Source: Prevotella falsenii DSM 22864 = JCM 15124 (GTDB taxonomy: Bacteria > Bacteroidota > Bacteroidia > Bacteroidales > Bacteroidaceae). Taken from it: a stretch of DNA of 64,000 nucleotides. Every line of letters begins with the position of its first letter. Position 1 is the first letter of the stretch. The DNA is taken from the NCBI RefSeq assembly GCF_000613945.1, contig NZ_BAJY01000002.1, positions 85,554-149,553 of the forward strand. Reading direction: 5' to 3'. Below the pieces are notes generated by a model. It was not told where the DNA came from, made no database searches, and saw only the letters and a program-made list of their open reading frames with translations. Both the position numbers and the translations under genes were made by a program. This document shows, one piece after another, positions 45,947 to 54,065 of this stretch.

Positions 45947-46740
45947 TAGCATTTTGGAATTACTTTATATATTTTGCTTTAGCAGCTGTGTTGCTTTGGG
46001 GAACAGGTGCTTATGCAGCATGGAAAGACAAGAAGATAGTGGCTTACAGTGCTACGATACTTGGATTGGCGGTATTTTTCAGTTATATCCTCATTATGTG
46101 GATTGCTCTCGACCGCCCTCCGATGCGTACTATGGGGGAAACACGTTTGTGGTATTCTTTCTTTCTGCCATTAGCAGGTATCATTGTTTACAGTCGTTGG
46201 GATTACAAGTGGCTGTTGTCGTTTTCCACAGTGCTTTCTCTGGTTTTCATTTGCTTCAATATTCTGAAACCGGAAATCCATAGCAAGACTCTTATGCCAG
46301 CATTGCAAAGCCCTTGGTTTGCACCACACGTCATTATTTATATGTTCGCTTACGCCCTTTTGGGTGGTGCCTTTGTAATGGCTGTCTATCTGTTGTTCTT
46401 CAAGAAAAGCAGGATAGTAACCTACAAGGAACTCGATATAACAGACAACCTTGTTTATATAGGTTGGGCATTCCTCTCGTTGGGAATGCTTACAGGTGCT
46501 CTTTGGGCAAAAGAAGCATGGGGACATTATTGGTCGTGGGACCCTAAAGAAACTTGGGCAGCTGCCACTTGGTTGGCTTATCTTACTTATATTCATTATC
46601 GTTTGCGCAAGAATTGCAACTTGGAGGTGGCTATGTGGATACTTATCATCAACTTTGTTCTCCTGCAAATGTGTTGGTGGGGTATAAACTATCTGCCATC
46701 TGCACAGGGTGTGAGCGTGCATACTTATAATATGCAGTAA
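45943..46740 (+). CDS. ccsA: Cytochrome c biogenesis protein CcsA
   Basis: Haem-handling partner of ResB/CcsB in system II. 265 aa, about eight TM segments. The signature tryptophan-rich WWD motif is WGHYWSWDPKETWA near residue 195, with flanking conserved His residues (PHVIIYMFAYALL and the C-terminal VHTYN). It starts with ATGA overlapping the upstream gene. It ends the nrf-ccs operon before a strong terminator at 46799. Confidence 0.93.
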   Translation: MIAFWNYFIYFALAAVLLWGTGAYAAWKDKKIVAYSATILGLAVFFSYILIMWIALDRPPMRTMGETRLWYSFFLPLAGIIVYSRWDYKWLLSFSTVLSLVFICFNILKPEIHSKTLMPALQSPWFAPHVIIYMFAYALLGGAFVMAVYLLFFKKSRIVTYKELDITDNLVYIGWAFLSLGMLTGALWAKEAWGHYWSWDPKETWAAATWLAYLTYIHYRLRKNCNLEVAMWILIINFVLLQMCWWGINYLPSAQGVSVHTYNMQ

Positions 46741-46798
46741 AAGTGAAGCACCGAGAAAGTACATTTATTTATTACAAGGAAAGGGAAATAAGACAAAA

Positions 46799-46845
46799 AT
46801 AAAACACTGCCAATGGTATTAATGTTACCATTGGCAGTGTTTTAT
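46799..46845. terminator. Strong bidirectional terminator between ccsA and Crp/Fnr gene
   Basis: A 20-bp perfect stem (46799-46818 with 46826-46845) with a 7-nt loop and A/T runs on both sides, in the convergent gap. Confidence 0.9.
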
Positions 46846-46892
46846 TATATAGGTTTATTTGATTGTGAATCTTGATAGCATTCGGTTGAAAC

Positions 46893-47561
46893 TTATTTCA
46901 TTTTATCCGAATTGAGAATAGTTATCTGCTTTCCATCTATTTTAATGGCACCATTATCTTCAAATTCGGAGAGGCATCGCAACAACGAGAACTTCTGAAT
47001 ACCGAATGTGTCGGCTATTTCCTGACGACTATTGCTGAGTTTTATGGTGCGGCTTTGTTGTTCTTTGGCTGCTTTCATCAAGAAGTAAGCCACCTTTTCG
47101 CGGACTGTGAAAAGGGAGAGCATACGAAGTTTCTGGGTGAGGAAGACATCAATAGACGAGAGAAGCTGAATGAAATTCATACGTATGCGCTCGTTGGTAT
47201 CTATCAGATGTTTAAGTTCCGATGGCATCATGCGCATAATGGTAGTGTGCTGTGCGGTTTCTACACTCACGGGCATGGCATTGTTCTTTGCGAAAATAAA
47301 AGCCGGAGCTATCAGGACACAAGCCTTCAGACGGTCTATCTGTACTTGTTTGCCCGATAAACCTGTCATACGCGAAATCAGTTCGCCTTTGAGAATGAAA
47401 TCGGCATACTTACAAGGCATACCGGCAAGCGTGTAAATCTCCTTGGCAGGATATTCCACTATTTTATAATTTACTGTTTGCAATAGCTCTTTAATTTCCT
47501 TGGCAGTTAATCCATTGAAGAAAGGACTATTTGTAAGTACTTCGTACATTGATACTTCCAT
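46893..47561 (-). CDS. Crp/Fnr-family transcriptional regulator
   Basis: 222 aa: an N-terminal cyclic-nucleotide-binding-like beta-roll (residues about 10-120) and a C-terminal winged helix with SRQEIADTFGIQKFSLLRCLSEF as recognition region. It lacks the N-terminal four-Cys cluster of FNR, so it is not an Fe-S oxygen sensor of that type. It lies convergent to the nrf-ccs operon. Regulation of nitrite reduction is likely from position and family but no operator was identified. The alternative start is MYEVLTNS at 47549. Confidence 0.88.
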   Translation of the reverse strand: MEVSMYEVLTNSPFFNGLTAKEIKELLQTVNYKIVEYPAKEIYTLAGMPCKYADFILKGELISRMTGLSGKQVQIDRLKACVLIAPAFIFAKNNAMPVSVETAQHTTIMRMMPSELKHLIDTNERIRMNFIQLLSSIDVFLTQKLRMLSLFTVREKVAYFLMKAAKEQQSRTIKLSNSRQEIADTFGIQKFSLLRCLSEFEDNGAIKIDGKQITILNSDKMK

Positions 47562-47785
47562 ATTTATTTGCTTTTAAGAATAACGGACTTTATTTTTTCT
47601 TATTGTATGTAAAAAGCTCCTCCCGATGGTTATTTATCGAGGGGCACGTATGTTAAAGAATTAGTTTCTTACCATCTTCGTCAGTTGCTATATGTTTCCA
47701 ACTTGTAACATCTGTAGCGTTGGTGGTTCGCCACCAAGTCTGCTGAAGAGTAAGTATCCTTGGAAATCTTTTATATTTTTGTTTT

Positions 47786-48168
47786 TTATACAGTTAGTTC
47801 AACATAGTTTCCCTCGGGGTCGGCAATAGCCGATTCGAAGTATCCATCACCTGTGCGGCGAGGTTCTGAAAATACTTCATAGCCATCTTTCCGAAGCTGC
47901 TCGGTGAGTTGTATAACTCGTTCCTCACTACCCAGTGAGATAGCGAAGTGAGCCAACCCCTTCATTTTATTGGGCAAAGATTTTATTTTGCGGCTTGACT
48001 CATAATTTCTATACGACTATGCTCACCTTTCCATGAAAGGAAATAGGAACGAAATCCTTTCTTCTCGTTGGTGTACATCTCATTTGACTGCATACCGAAA
48101 TATCTCATATAGAAGCTGCGGAGCAATTCTATGTCGTCTGCCCAAATAGCTAAATGTTCTATTCTCAT
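47786..48168 (-). CDS. VOC/glyoxalase-superfamily protein (one-base frameshift)
   Basis: Vicinal-oxygen-chelate fold protein of 127 aa after correction. First half MRIEHLAIWADDIELLRSFY with RIEIMSQAAK; the frame then stops. One extra A in the run at 47986-47989 (T-run on the plus strand) continues KSLPNKMKGLAHFAISLG and the typical end YFESAIADPEGNYVELTV. Metal ligands His (RIEH) and Glu (VEL) of the two beta-alpha-beta-beta-beta modules are present. The substrate is unknown; lactoylglutathione lyase-like and resistance proteins share the fold. Confidence 0.82.
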
Positions 48169-48563
48169 ATTCTTTATGTTTTAATATTACAAAGTTAAGC
48201 ACTATTTTTATTCCAAGCAAGTCTTGTGTAATGTTTAATTGAAATCTTAAAAAGTATATATAAATGTTTAATTCAAAAACTTGAGTAAAATCGTTGAAAT
48301 AGAATCGTGAAACAATAAAAACGTCATTATTTTTCGATAAAATCGTTTCCGTTTTCTCAAACCTATGACACGAATGCCGCGCTTATTTGCGAATAATATT
48401 TCTTTTGTTCGTAAAATCGCCCTTCCTGCCATTGCTTCACGCTTATTTTTTAACAATCAAGACTTCTGTTTGTGTATAATTAACTAAGAGAGATGCTAAG
48501 ATTATTTCAATGTTCAGGATAACTTTGCAACTTAGTTGCAGCAATTATGTCCTAACTTTGTAG
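48169..48563. other. Gap without recognisable gene
   Basis: 395 bp of AT-rich DNA between the VOC gene and the transposase remnant. A 62-codon ORF on the minus strand (48268-48456) has no family features or ribosome-binding site and is not accepted. I see no convincing hairpin or promoter pair. Confidence 0.5.
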
Positions 48564-48722
48564 CAGAACAAAAGAATAGAAATTCTCAACTTCTACAACA
48601 ACAGGTCGTCCAATGCCTCTGCAGAATCTTTCAATTCAAAGATTAAGCTATTCAGGGCTAACCTTAGAGGAGTAGCTGACAAAAGATTTTTTCTATTCAG
48701 AATTACAAAGCTATATGCATAA
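48564..48722 (+). pseudogene. C-terminal fragment of an IS transposase (DDE, ISL3/ISAon1-like)
   Basis: Fifty-two codons bounded by stops read NNRSSNASAESFNSKIKLFR, then RANLRGVADKRFFLFRITKLYA, which is the typical end of DDE transposases of the ISL3/ISAon1 type (Ser-Asn-Ala-Glu-Ser-Phe-Asn motif with the last catalytic Glu). No start or catalytic front half is nearby. A palindromic GCCCCTATATGGGGC with T-run follows at 48761. It is a relic of a former insertion next to tRNA-Arg. Confidence 0.75.
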
Positions 48723-48760
48723 TCTCCACCTTTTTCCTACTGTGCCCGAAAATCCGCTGA

Positions 48761-48782
48761 GCCCCTATATGGGGCGTTTTTA
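48761..48782 (+). terminator. Short hairpin with T-run behind the transposase fragment
   Basis: GCCCCTATATGGGGC followed by GTTTTTTAT. It probably belongs to the old IS end. Confidence 0.5.
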
Positions 48783-48797
48783 TAACGTAAAAATAAA

Positions 48798-48831
48798 AAA
48801 AGAGTTTAGATTGTTACATCTAAACTCTTTT
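48798..48831 (-). terminator. Terminator of tRNA-Arg
   Basis: AAAAGAGTTTAGA (48798-48810) pairs perfectly with TCTAAACTCTTTT (48819-48831); it directly follows the tRNA 3' end on the minus strand. Confidence 0.9.
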
Positions 48832-48832
48832 G

Positions 48833-48906
48833 TGATTCCGGCGGGATTCAAACCCACAACCTTCTGATCCGTAGTCAGATGCTCTATTCAGTTGAGCTAC
48901 GGAACC
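48833..48906 (-). tRNA. tRNA-Arg (anticodon ACG)
   Basis: On the minus strand the 74-nt gene begins GGTTCCGTAGCTCA. It has a 7-bp acceptor stem (one G-U), an anticodon stem TCTGA/TCAGA around loop CTACGGA (anticodon ACG), a variable loop and a T-arm containing GGTTTGAATCC. The CCA end is not encoded. A terminator follows at once. Anticodon ACG is expected to be read as ICG for CGN codons. Confidence 0.95.
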
Positions 48907-49021
48907 ATTCTTTTTATGGTTGCCTTTTTAGAACTTTAGTGTTGTTCCTTAATTGCGAGTGCAAAGGTACAAGTTTTTATTGTTACCACCAAACTTTTTC
49001 ACAATATTTTTTTGAAAGAAG

Positions 49022-49657
49022 TTAGCTTTCATCGTGTAAAGTGGGCAGTTGGACGTGGTAATATACAGCTATAAAGCGAATTATGATAATCAATAAAAAA
49101 GTTGCAATAACCGTGAAAGTTATGCCACAGTTCAATGATAGCAGCCCCCAATAGAGTAAACCGCCTGCAACGCTTGCGATGGCGTATATCTCTTTATGAA
49201 AGATAACCGGCACATTGTTTAACAATACATCGCGAATTACGCCACCGGCAACTCCGGTAATGCAGCCCATTATGATGGCAACCCAAAACGGGTGGTCAAA
49301 CGATAAGGTCTTTTGTATACCTGCAATGGTGAAGAATGCCAAGCCCAAGGTGTCGAAGACGAACCAAGCATTGTTCAATTTCTTCATGCGTTTCCTAAGT
49401 ACTACGGTGAGTAACAGGGCAAGCATGGTAACAAGCAGATAGCGAATGTCGGTTGTCCAAAAAGGTCTGACGCCCAGCATGGTGTCGCGAATGGTTCCGC
49501 CACCTATGGCTACAGCGATGCCGCATACATATCCGCCAAACCAGTCGAAATGTTTTTCAGCGGCATGCCTTATACCTGAAATGGCGAAAGCAAGTGTTCC
49601 TAAACCTTCTATGAGTTCTAAAAGTGTACCGGCGAACTGTGGGTCGTTGAATGTCAT
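49022..49657 (-). CDS. TRIC-type membrane protein (UPF0126, YicG-like)
   Basis: Small membrane protein of 211 aa with seven predicted TM segments and two repeated glycine-rich modules: GGYVCGIAVAIGGGTIRDTMLG (residues about 40-62) and the second repeat CITGVAGGVIRDVLLNNVPV. These GG-x-x-RD motifs mark prokaryotic homologues of trimeric intracellular cation channels. Physiological ion or role in bacteria is unclear. It is third in a unit rarA, hydroxyacid dehydrogenase, TRIC (30-nt gap). Confidence 0.9.
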   Translation of the reverse strand: MTFNDPQFAGTLLELIEGLGTLAFAISGIRHAAEKHFDWFGGYVCGIAVAIGGGTIRDTMLGVRPFWTTDIRYLLVTMLALLLTVVLRKRMKKLNNAWFVFDTLGLAFFTIAGIQKTLSFDHPFWVAIIMGCITGVAGGVIRDVLLNNVPVIFHKEIYAIASVAGGLLYWGLLSLNCGITFTVIATFLLIIIIRFIAVYYHVQLPTLHDES

Positions 49658-49687
49658 TATTGATTTTTTATTCTAATAGAGATGGAT

Positions 49688-50644
49688 TTATTTGTTCACA
49701 ACATTTTGAGGATTGCCTTCAATAAATGCCTTGATATTTTCAACGCAAATGTCCATTAATCTCTGTCGTGCTTCTAATGTAGCCCACGCGATGTGTGGTG
49801 TGATGTAAGCGTTTGGCAGTTTCAACAGAGGATTGTCTTTATGCGGAGGTTCTTGCTCCATAACGTCGGCACAATATGCTTTAAGATGTTTCTTCTTCAG
49901 TGCGGAAGCTACGGCTTCTTCGTCGATAAGTGCACCACGCCCTGTATTTATCAATATTGTTCCCGGACGCATTTGTGCCAATACGTCTTTGTTAATCATG
50001 TGTGTATTCTCCTTTGTTAGTGGGCAATGGAGCGTAATAATGTCGGCGGTATGATACAGTCCTTCCAATGTGGTTTTGCGAATCCACTCAGGCAAATCGC
50101 TACTGTTTTTGCTTGTATAGGCTGAAATGTCCATACCTAACATGTGTCCGACCCATGCCACCTTTGCACCAATGTTGCCCAATCCGACGATACCCAGCGT
50201 CTTTCCGGCAAGTTCGAAGAGAGGTTCGTCCCAATAGCAGAACGACTTCTTGGCACTCCAAACACCTTTGCGTGTTTCACAAGCGTAGTGGTCGGCGTGG
50301 GTTGCTACATTCAGCAAGTGGGCGAAAACAAACTGTGTAACGCTGTCGGTGCTGTAAGCAGGTATGTTTGTTACGATGATACCGTGGTCTTTAGCTGCCT
50401 GCAAGTCGATGTTGTTGTAGCCGGTAGCCAATTCGCCGATATATTTTAGTTTAGGTAACTGTTCTATAATCTCCCTTGTCATATTGATTTTATTGACAAG
50501 AACGATTTCCGCATCCTTAGCTCTTTCTATAATTTGATGCTTTTCAGAGTTGTCGTAGAATACAAACTCTCCTAATTCCTTTACGCCGTCCCATGATATA
50601 TCACCGGGATTGGCTGCATAACCGTCTAAATCTACAATTTTCAT
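49688..50644 (-). CDS. D-2-hydroxyacid dehydrogenase (glycerate dehydrogenase-like)
   Basis: NAD-dependent dehydrogenase, 318 aa, cytoplasmic. Rossmann motif GIVGLGNIGAKVA near residue 150; catalytic Arg in INTGRGALIDEEAV; Glu in DVMEQEPP; and catalytic His in NAYITPHIAWAT. Bacteroidetes homologues are called glycerate/hydroxypyruvate dehydrogenase, but lactate or other 2-hydroxyacids are possible. It lies 5 nt downstream of rarA. Glycerate kinase at the window start would be the natural next step if glycerate is the product. Confidence 0.88.
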   Translation of the reverse strand: MKIVDLDGYAANPGDISWDGVKELGEFVFYDNSEKHQIIERAKDAEIVLVNKINMTREIIEQLPKLKYIGELATGYNNIDLQAAKDHGIIVTNIPAYSTDSVTQFVFAHLLNVATHADHYACETRKGVWSAKKSFCYWDEPLFELAGKTLGIVGLGNIGAKVAWVGHMLGMDISAYTSKNSSDLPEWIRKTTLEGLYHTADIITLHCPLTKENTHMINKDVLAQMRPGTILINTGRGALIDEEAVASALKKKHLKAYCADVMEQEPPHKDNPLLKLPNAYITPHIAWATLEARQRLMDICVENIKAFIEGNPQNVVNK

Positions 50645-50649
50645 ATCTT

Positions 50650-51924
50650 TTATTTTTTATATCTATCTCCCCAACACTGCACCATCCATTGATAGTGTTT
50701 GTCTTCTTGCGGGGAATGTTGTGCATGCCAAAAACGCTTGTCGGTAAGCGAATCGGGCATATATTGTTGTTCAATAAAATGTCCCGGAAAGTCGTGCGGA
50801 TACTTGTATCCGTCGTGATACCCCAACGACGCCATCAGCTTTGTTGGCGCATTGCGAAGCGGGAGCGGAACGGGTTGGTTGCCACTTGTGCGCACTTCTG
50901 CCAATGCGGCGTCTATTCCGAGGTAGGCAGAATTGCTTTTTGGCGATACGGCAAGATACACTGTTGCTTCTGCCAAGGCTATTCGGGCTTCCGGCCAACC
51001 GATTTTCGTTACGGTATCGAAGGCTGCGTTTGCCAGCAGAAGTGCGTTTGGATTTGCCAATCCAATATCTTCCGATGCGCTGATGAGCAGTCTGCGGGCG
51101 ATGAACTGTGGGTCTTCGCCTCCTTCTATCATTCTTGCCAACCAATAGAGTGCAGCATCGGGGTCGCTTCCACGAATCGATTTGATAAATGCGGAGATGA
51201 TGTCGTAGTGCATTTCGCCGTCTTTATCGTATGCTAAAGGATTTTGCTGCAAGCACGCTACAACACTTTCGTTTGTGATAACTACTTCGTCGCCTTTCTC
51301 CGATGCTTCTATCGTAAGTTCAAGAATGTTCAACAGCTTTCTTGCATCGCCGCCACTGTATCGCAACAGTGCTTCGGTTTCCTTCAGTTGTATGTTTTTT
51401 TCCTTTAAATATACATCGTTCGTAATGGCGTGATTGAGCAGTTTTAGGAGTTCGTCTTTATCCAAACTCTTGAGCACATATACCTGACATCTTGACAGCA
51501 ATGGTCTGATAACCTCAAAAGAGGGGTTTTCGGTAGTTGCTCCAATGAGTGTAACGATTCCTTTTTCAACAGCTCCGAGCAGCGAATCTTGTTGCGATTT
51601 GGAAAATCGGTGTATCTCGTCGATGAACAAGATAGGCGATGGCGAGTTGAAAAAGCGACCGTTCTTGGCTCTCTCTATCACGTTACGCACATCTTTTACG
51701 CCGCTTGCTATGGCGGATAGCGTGTAGAATGGGGTTTCGAGCTTATTGGCAATAATCTGCGCCAATGTTGTTTTCCCCACTCCCGGAGGACCCCACAGAA
51801 TGAACGAAGCAATGCGCCCTGAGTCTATCATATTCCTCAAGACGGCACCTTTGCCCACCAAATGGCTTTGTCCGACATACTCGTCGAGCGTATGGGGGCG
51901 CATTCTTTCTGCTAATGGTTCCAT
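50650..51924 (-). CDS. rarA: Replication-associated recombination protein A (AAA+ ATPase)
   Basis: MgsA/WRNIP1-type clamp-loader-like AAA+ ATPase acting at stalled replication forks, 424 aa. Walker A GPPGVGKTT near residue 45, Walker B ILFIDEIHRFSKSQQD, sensor 1 LIGATTENPSFE, arginine-finger LLSRCQVY, and the C-terminal tetramerisation domain with DGYKYPHDFPGHFIEQQY and MPDSL. First gene of a three-gene unit; it is divergent from the acidic protein gene at 52098. Confidence 0.95.
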   Translation of the reverse strand: MEPLAERMRPHTLDEYVGQSHLVGKGAVLRNMIDSGRIASFILWGPPGVGKTTLAQIIANKLETPFYTLSAIASGVKDVRNVIERAKNGRFFNSPSPILFIDEIHRFSKSQQDSLLGAVEKGIVTLIGATTENPSFEVIRPLLSRCQVYVLKSLDKDELLKLLNHAITNDVYLKEKNIQLKETEALLRYSGGDARKLLNILELTIEASEKGDEVVITNESVVACLQQNPLAYDKDGEMHYDIISAFIKSIRGSDPDAALYWLARMIEGGEDPQFIARRLLISASEDIGLANPNALLLANAAFDTVTKIGWPEARIALAEATVYLAVSPKSNSAYLGIDAALAEVRTSGNQPVPLPLRNAPTKLMASLGYHDGYKYPHDFPGHFIEQQYMPDSLTDKRFWHAQHSPQEDKHYQWMVQCWGDRYKK

Positions 51925-52028
51925 TCCGTACGATGTAAATGTGTATATGCAAAGTTAAGAAATCTATTTCATTATTCCAACCACTTTGCTTGTTTTTTCG
52001 TTGCAGATTTATTTTTACTATAATTTTC

Positions 52029-52059
52029 TTGCAAGTTCAGTTTTTAGTATTTACTTTTG
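52029..52059 (+). promoter_or_regulatory. Promoter of acidic protein gene
   Basis: TTG at 52029-52031, a 20-nt spacer and TACTTTTG at 52052-52059 fit the Bacteroidetes consensus. The start is 38 nt downstream at 52098. Confidence 0.6.
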
Positions 52060-52097
52060 CACCACTATCTATAAATTGTATTGTTAATAAAAAGAAT

Positions 52098-52910
52098 ATG
52101 AAGCGACAAGGAAAATCACTTTCATTAAAGAATTTAACAAAGTCTACCGTCTGGGATATACAGGAGAACGATGTGTTTCGCTTATGGAGTCAGGCTGAGC
52201 GCGATGCTGATTTGAAAGATAATGAAAACCATTATCTTGATGTTATCAAGAGTGCTTTTACCCTCGAAGAAGTGAAAACGGACAGACCTGAAGTCATTGC
52301 CAAGTACGAGGAACGCGGCTACAAGATTGGACAAATCAAGTTAGACGACAGCACGGTTGTGAAATGGGCGATAAAGAAAAAGCCTATCAACCGCATCTCT
52401 GACCTTACAAAGGACAACATACACCGTATTTCGGCAAGGAAAATCATAGACGTGCTTGAAGGAAACTTCGGCGGCGGTTGGGAAAGTCTGGACAAAAATG
52501 TTCAAGACATTATTCTCGGTGCATTTGAAGTAACTACAACAACGCTGCCAACTGCCCGTTTGAAGAAGAGCGGAGGTTTGTACGAAAAGAAGGTTGCCGA
52601 AGGTTACGAGGTGCTTGAAATAGACAAAGGCGGCTGGACAGAAGCTATTTTCGTAAAGGAGATAGCCGATATACCCGGCGATATTGATGTGGATTTCGCC
52701 GATATGGATATGCAAATGCCTGTCGCAAGTAAGAGTGAATTTGACGATAACGACGATGATGAGGATTTCCCAAAAGACAATGACGACGACAACGATGATG
52801 ATTCGTTCGACGACGATAAGTTCATAGAAGAAAGCTACAGAACTACTTTCGATGCCAATCCCGAAGATTTAGATATACAAGCGGAAGATATTACTGATGA
52901 TGATTTCTAA
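52098..52910 (+). CDS. Conserved-looking acidic-tail protein of unknown function
   Basis: Not recognised by function. The start MKRQGKSLSLKNLTK (52098) is chosen because the promoter at 52029-52059 lies inside any longer frame. 270 aa: residues 1-195 form a mixed alpha/beta region with FTLEEVKTDRPEVIAKYEERG and KIIDVLEGNFGGGWESLDKNVQD segments; residues 195-270 are highly acidic with Asp-rich runs (FDDNDDDEDFPKDNDDDNDD). The acidic tail recalls nucleic-acid mimics or RNA-polymerase delta-type tails, but this is only compositional. It is followed by a good terminator at 52944. Confidence 0.8.
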   Translation: MKRQGKSLSLKNLTKSTVWDIQENDVFRLWSQAERDADLKDNENHYLDVIKSAFTLEEVKTDRPEVIAKYEERGYKIGQIKLDDSTVVKWAIKKKPINRISDLTKDNIHRISARKIIDVLEGNFGGGWESLDKNVQDIILGAFEVTTTTLPTARLKKSGGLYEKKVAEGYEVLEIDKGGWTEAIFVKEIADIPGDIDVDFADMDMQMPVASKSEFDDNDDDEDFPKDNDDDNDDDSFDDDKFIEESYRTTFDANPEDLDIQAEDITDDDF

Positions 52911-52943
52911 GTTTTAGATTTTATAGATGTGCAATGCACCCCC

Positions 52944-52987
52944 AAAGAGGATATGCTGAAAATGAGTTTTTGGCATATCCTCTTTTC
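52944..52987 (+). terminator. Terminator after acidic-tail gene
   Basis: AAAGAGGATATGC (52944-52956) pairs with GCATATCCTCTTT (52973-52985), followed by T-rich DNA. Confidence 0.8.
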
Positions 52988-53210
52988 CTTTTTAATATAT
53001 AAGCAGAACATACATTTCTCTTTCGCTTTACGCCCGTATAGGTTTATGAATATTCTCCTTTTGTATCGCTTTTACGCAGTCCGAGATTTTATATTCTGTT
53101 TGCACTTGTTAGTTGTCTGACAGTCAGAGCTTTTATATTTCATATTCTAATACTCTGTATCGTTTTACAATATGTTTCTGAAATTATTTACGTGTAAATA
53201 AATATTTTTT

Positions 53211-53262
53211 TACGTGTATGGAAGAATTTATTTACATGTAAGTAATTTCTTCCATACACGTA
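53211..53262. repeat. Long near-perfect palindrome (52 bp)
   Basis: A perfect 16-bp outer stem (53211-53226 with 53247-53262) encloses a 20-nt segment that is itself nearly palindromic around ACATGT. A related TTTACGTGTAAA site lies just upstream near 53189. It is in the convergent gap between the acidic-tail and HAD genes and could be a protein-binding site, a cruciform or a mobile-element relic. It has no T-run. Apart from this palindrome and the two flanking terminators, I see nothing else in 52911-53358. Confidence 0.7.
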
Positions 53263-53295
53263 GAAAATTCAGCAGTTCGAAGAAAACAAAAGAAA

Positions 53296-53330
53296 ATACC
53301 CTCCTTTTTGGCAAGAAAAAAGGAGGGTAT
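53296..53330 (-). terminator. Terminator of HAD phosphatase gene
   Basis: TACCCTCCTTTTT pairs with AAAAAGGAGGGTA (13-bp stem), 29 nt past the stop on the minus strand, followed by TTTTC. Confidence 0.85.
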
Positions 53331-53358
53331 AAATGAATAAAATCTTCCTGATGATGTA

Positions 53359-54003
53359 TTAATCGGGAAGTAGTTGGCAAGGTTTTTCAACGAAGAAAGC
53401 TGCACCGTGCTCGGTTAGAAACTTCTTGTCGCGAAATCCCCATAGCACGCTGGCGCAAGGCATATTGCAGTTTTTGGCAGTCATAATGTCCACATCGCTG
53501 TCGCCAATATACACTGCAGTTTCTTTCGATGCTCCTAATTGGCGCAAGGCTTCTATCACTGTGTCGGGTGCAGGCTTCTTCTTAATGTCTTCCCGCTCGC
53601 CAATAGCCACTTCGATGGTGTCGGGAAAGAAGTGTCGGGCAAGTTCTTGTGTGGCTGCATAAAACTTGTTGCTCACGATGGCGAGTTTCTTTCCGCGTGC
53701 TTTCAGCTCGGCAAGCAGTTCGGGAATACCCTCGTAGGGCTTGGTGGTGTCGAGGTTGTGCTCAAGATAATGTTGGCGAAAGGTAGCGTAAACGTCTTCG
53801 AACTGTGGATTTTCGATGCCGTTTGGGATTGCTCTTTCCATTAGTTTTTTTACGCCGTTGCCCACAAACATTCTAACATCTTCTATCGAATGTTCGGGCA
53901 TATTGTGTGTTCGTAAAGCGTAGTTGGTACTTGCAGCTAAGTCTTTCAATGTTTCGAGGAGTGTACCGTCCAAGTCGAAAACATAAGTTTCAAATTCCTT
54001 CAT
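53359..54003 (-). CDS. HAD-family hydrolase, phosphoglycolate phosphatase-like
   Basis: 214 aa cytoplasmic phosphatase of HAD subfamily IA. Motif I VFDLDGTLLETL with the nucleophile Asp, a four-helix cap (residues about 18-85), motif II VSNKF, motif III Lys in KKKPAPDT, and motif IV YIGDSDVDIMTA. Gph or beta-phosphoglucomutase-like enzymes share these motifs, so the substrate is not fixed. It is a single gene, 62 nt before the YgiQ stop. Confidence 0.9.
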   Translation of the reverse strand: MKEFETYVFDLDGTLLETLKDLAASTNYALRTHNMPEHSIEDVRMFVGNGVKKLMERAIPNGIENPQFEDVYATFRQHYLEHNLDTTKPYEGIPELLAELKARGKKLAIVSNKFYAATQELARHFFPDTIEVAIGEREDIKKKPAPDTVIEALRQLGASKETAVYIGDSDVDIMTAKNCNMPCASVLWGFRDKKFLTEHGAAFFVEKPCQLLPD

Positions 54004-54065
54004 TGTCTTTATACTCTATTGTAGTATGCCTGTTTGTACTGAAACAAACAGCATTTTTCTTTTAT

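Noticed and set aside
48268..48456. 62-codon minus-strand ORF
   Set aside because: No ribosome-binding site, no family features and AT-rich low-information sequence; not accepted as a gene.
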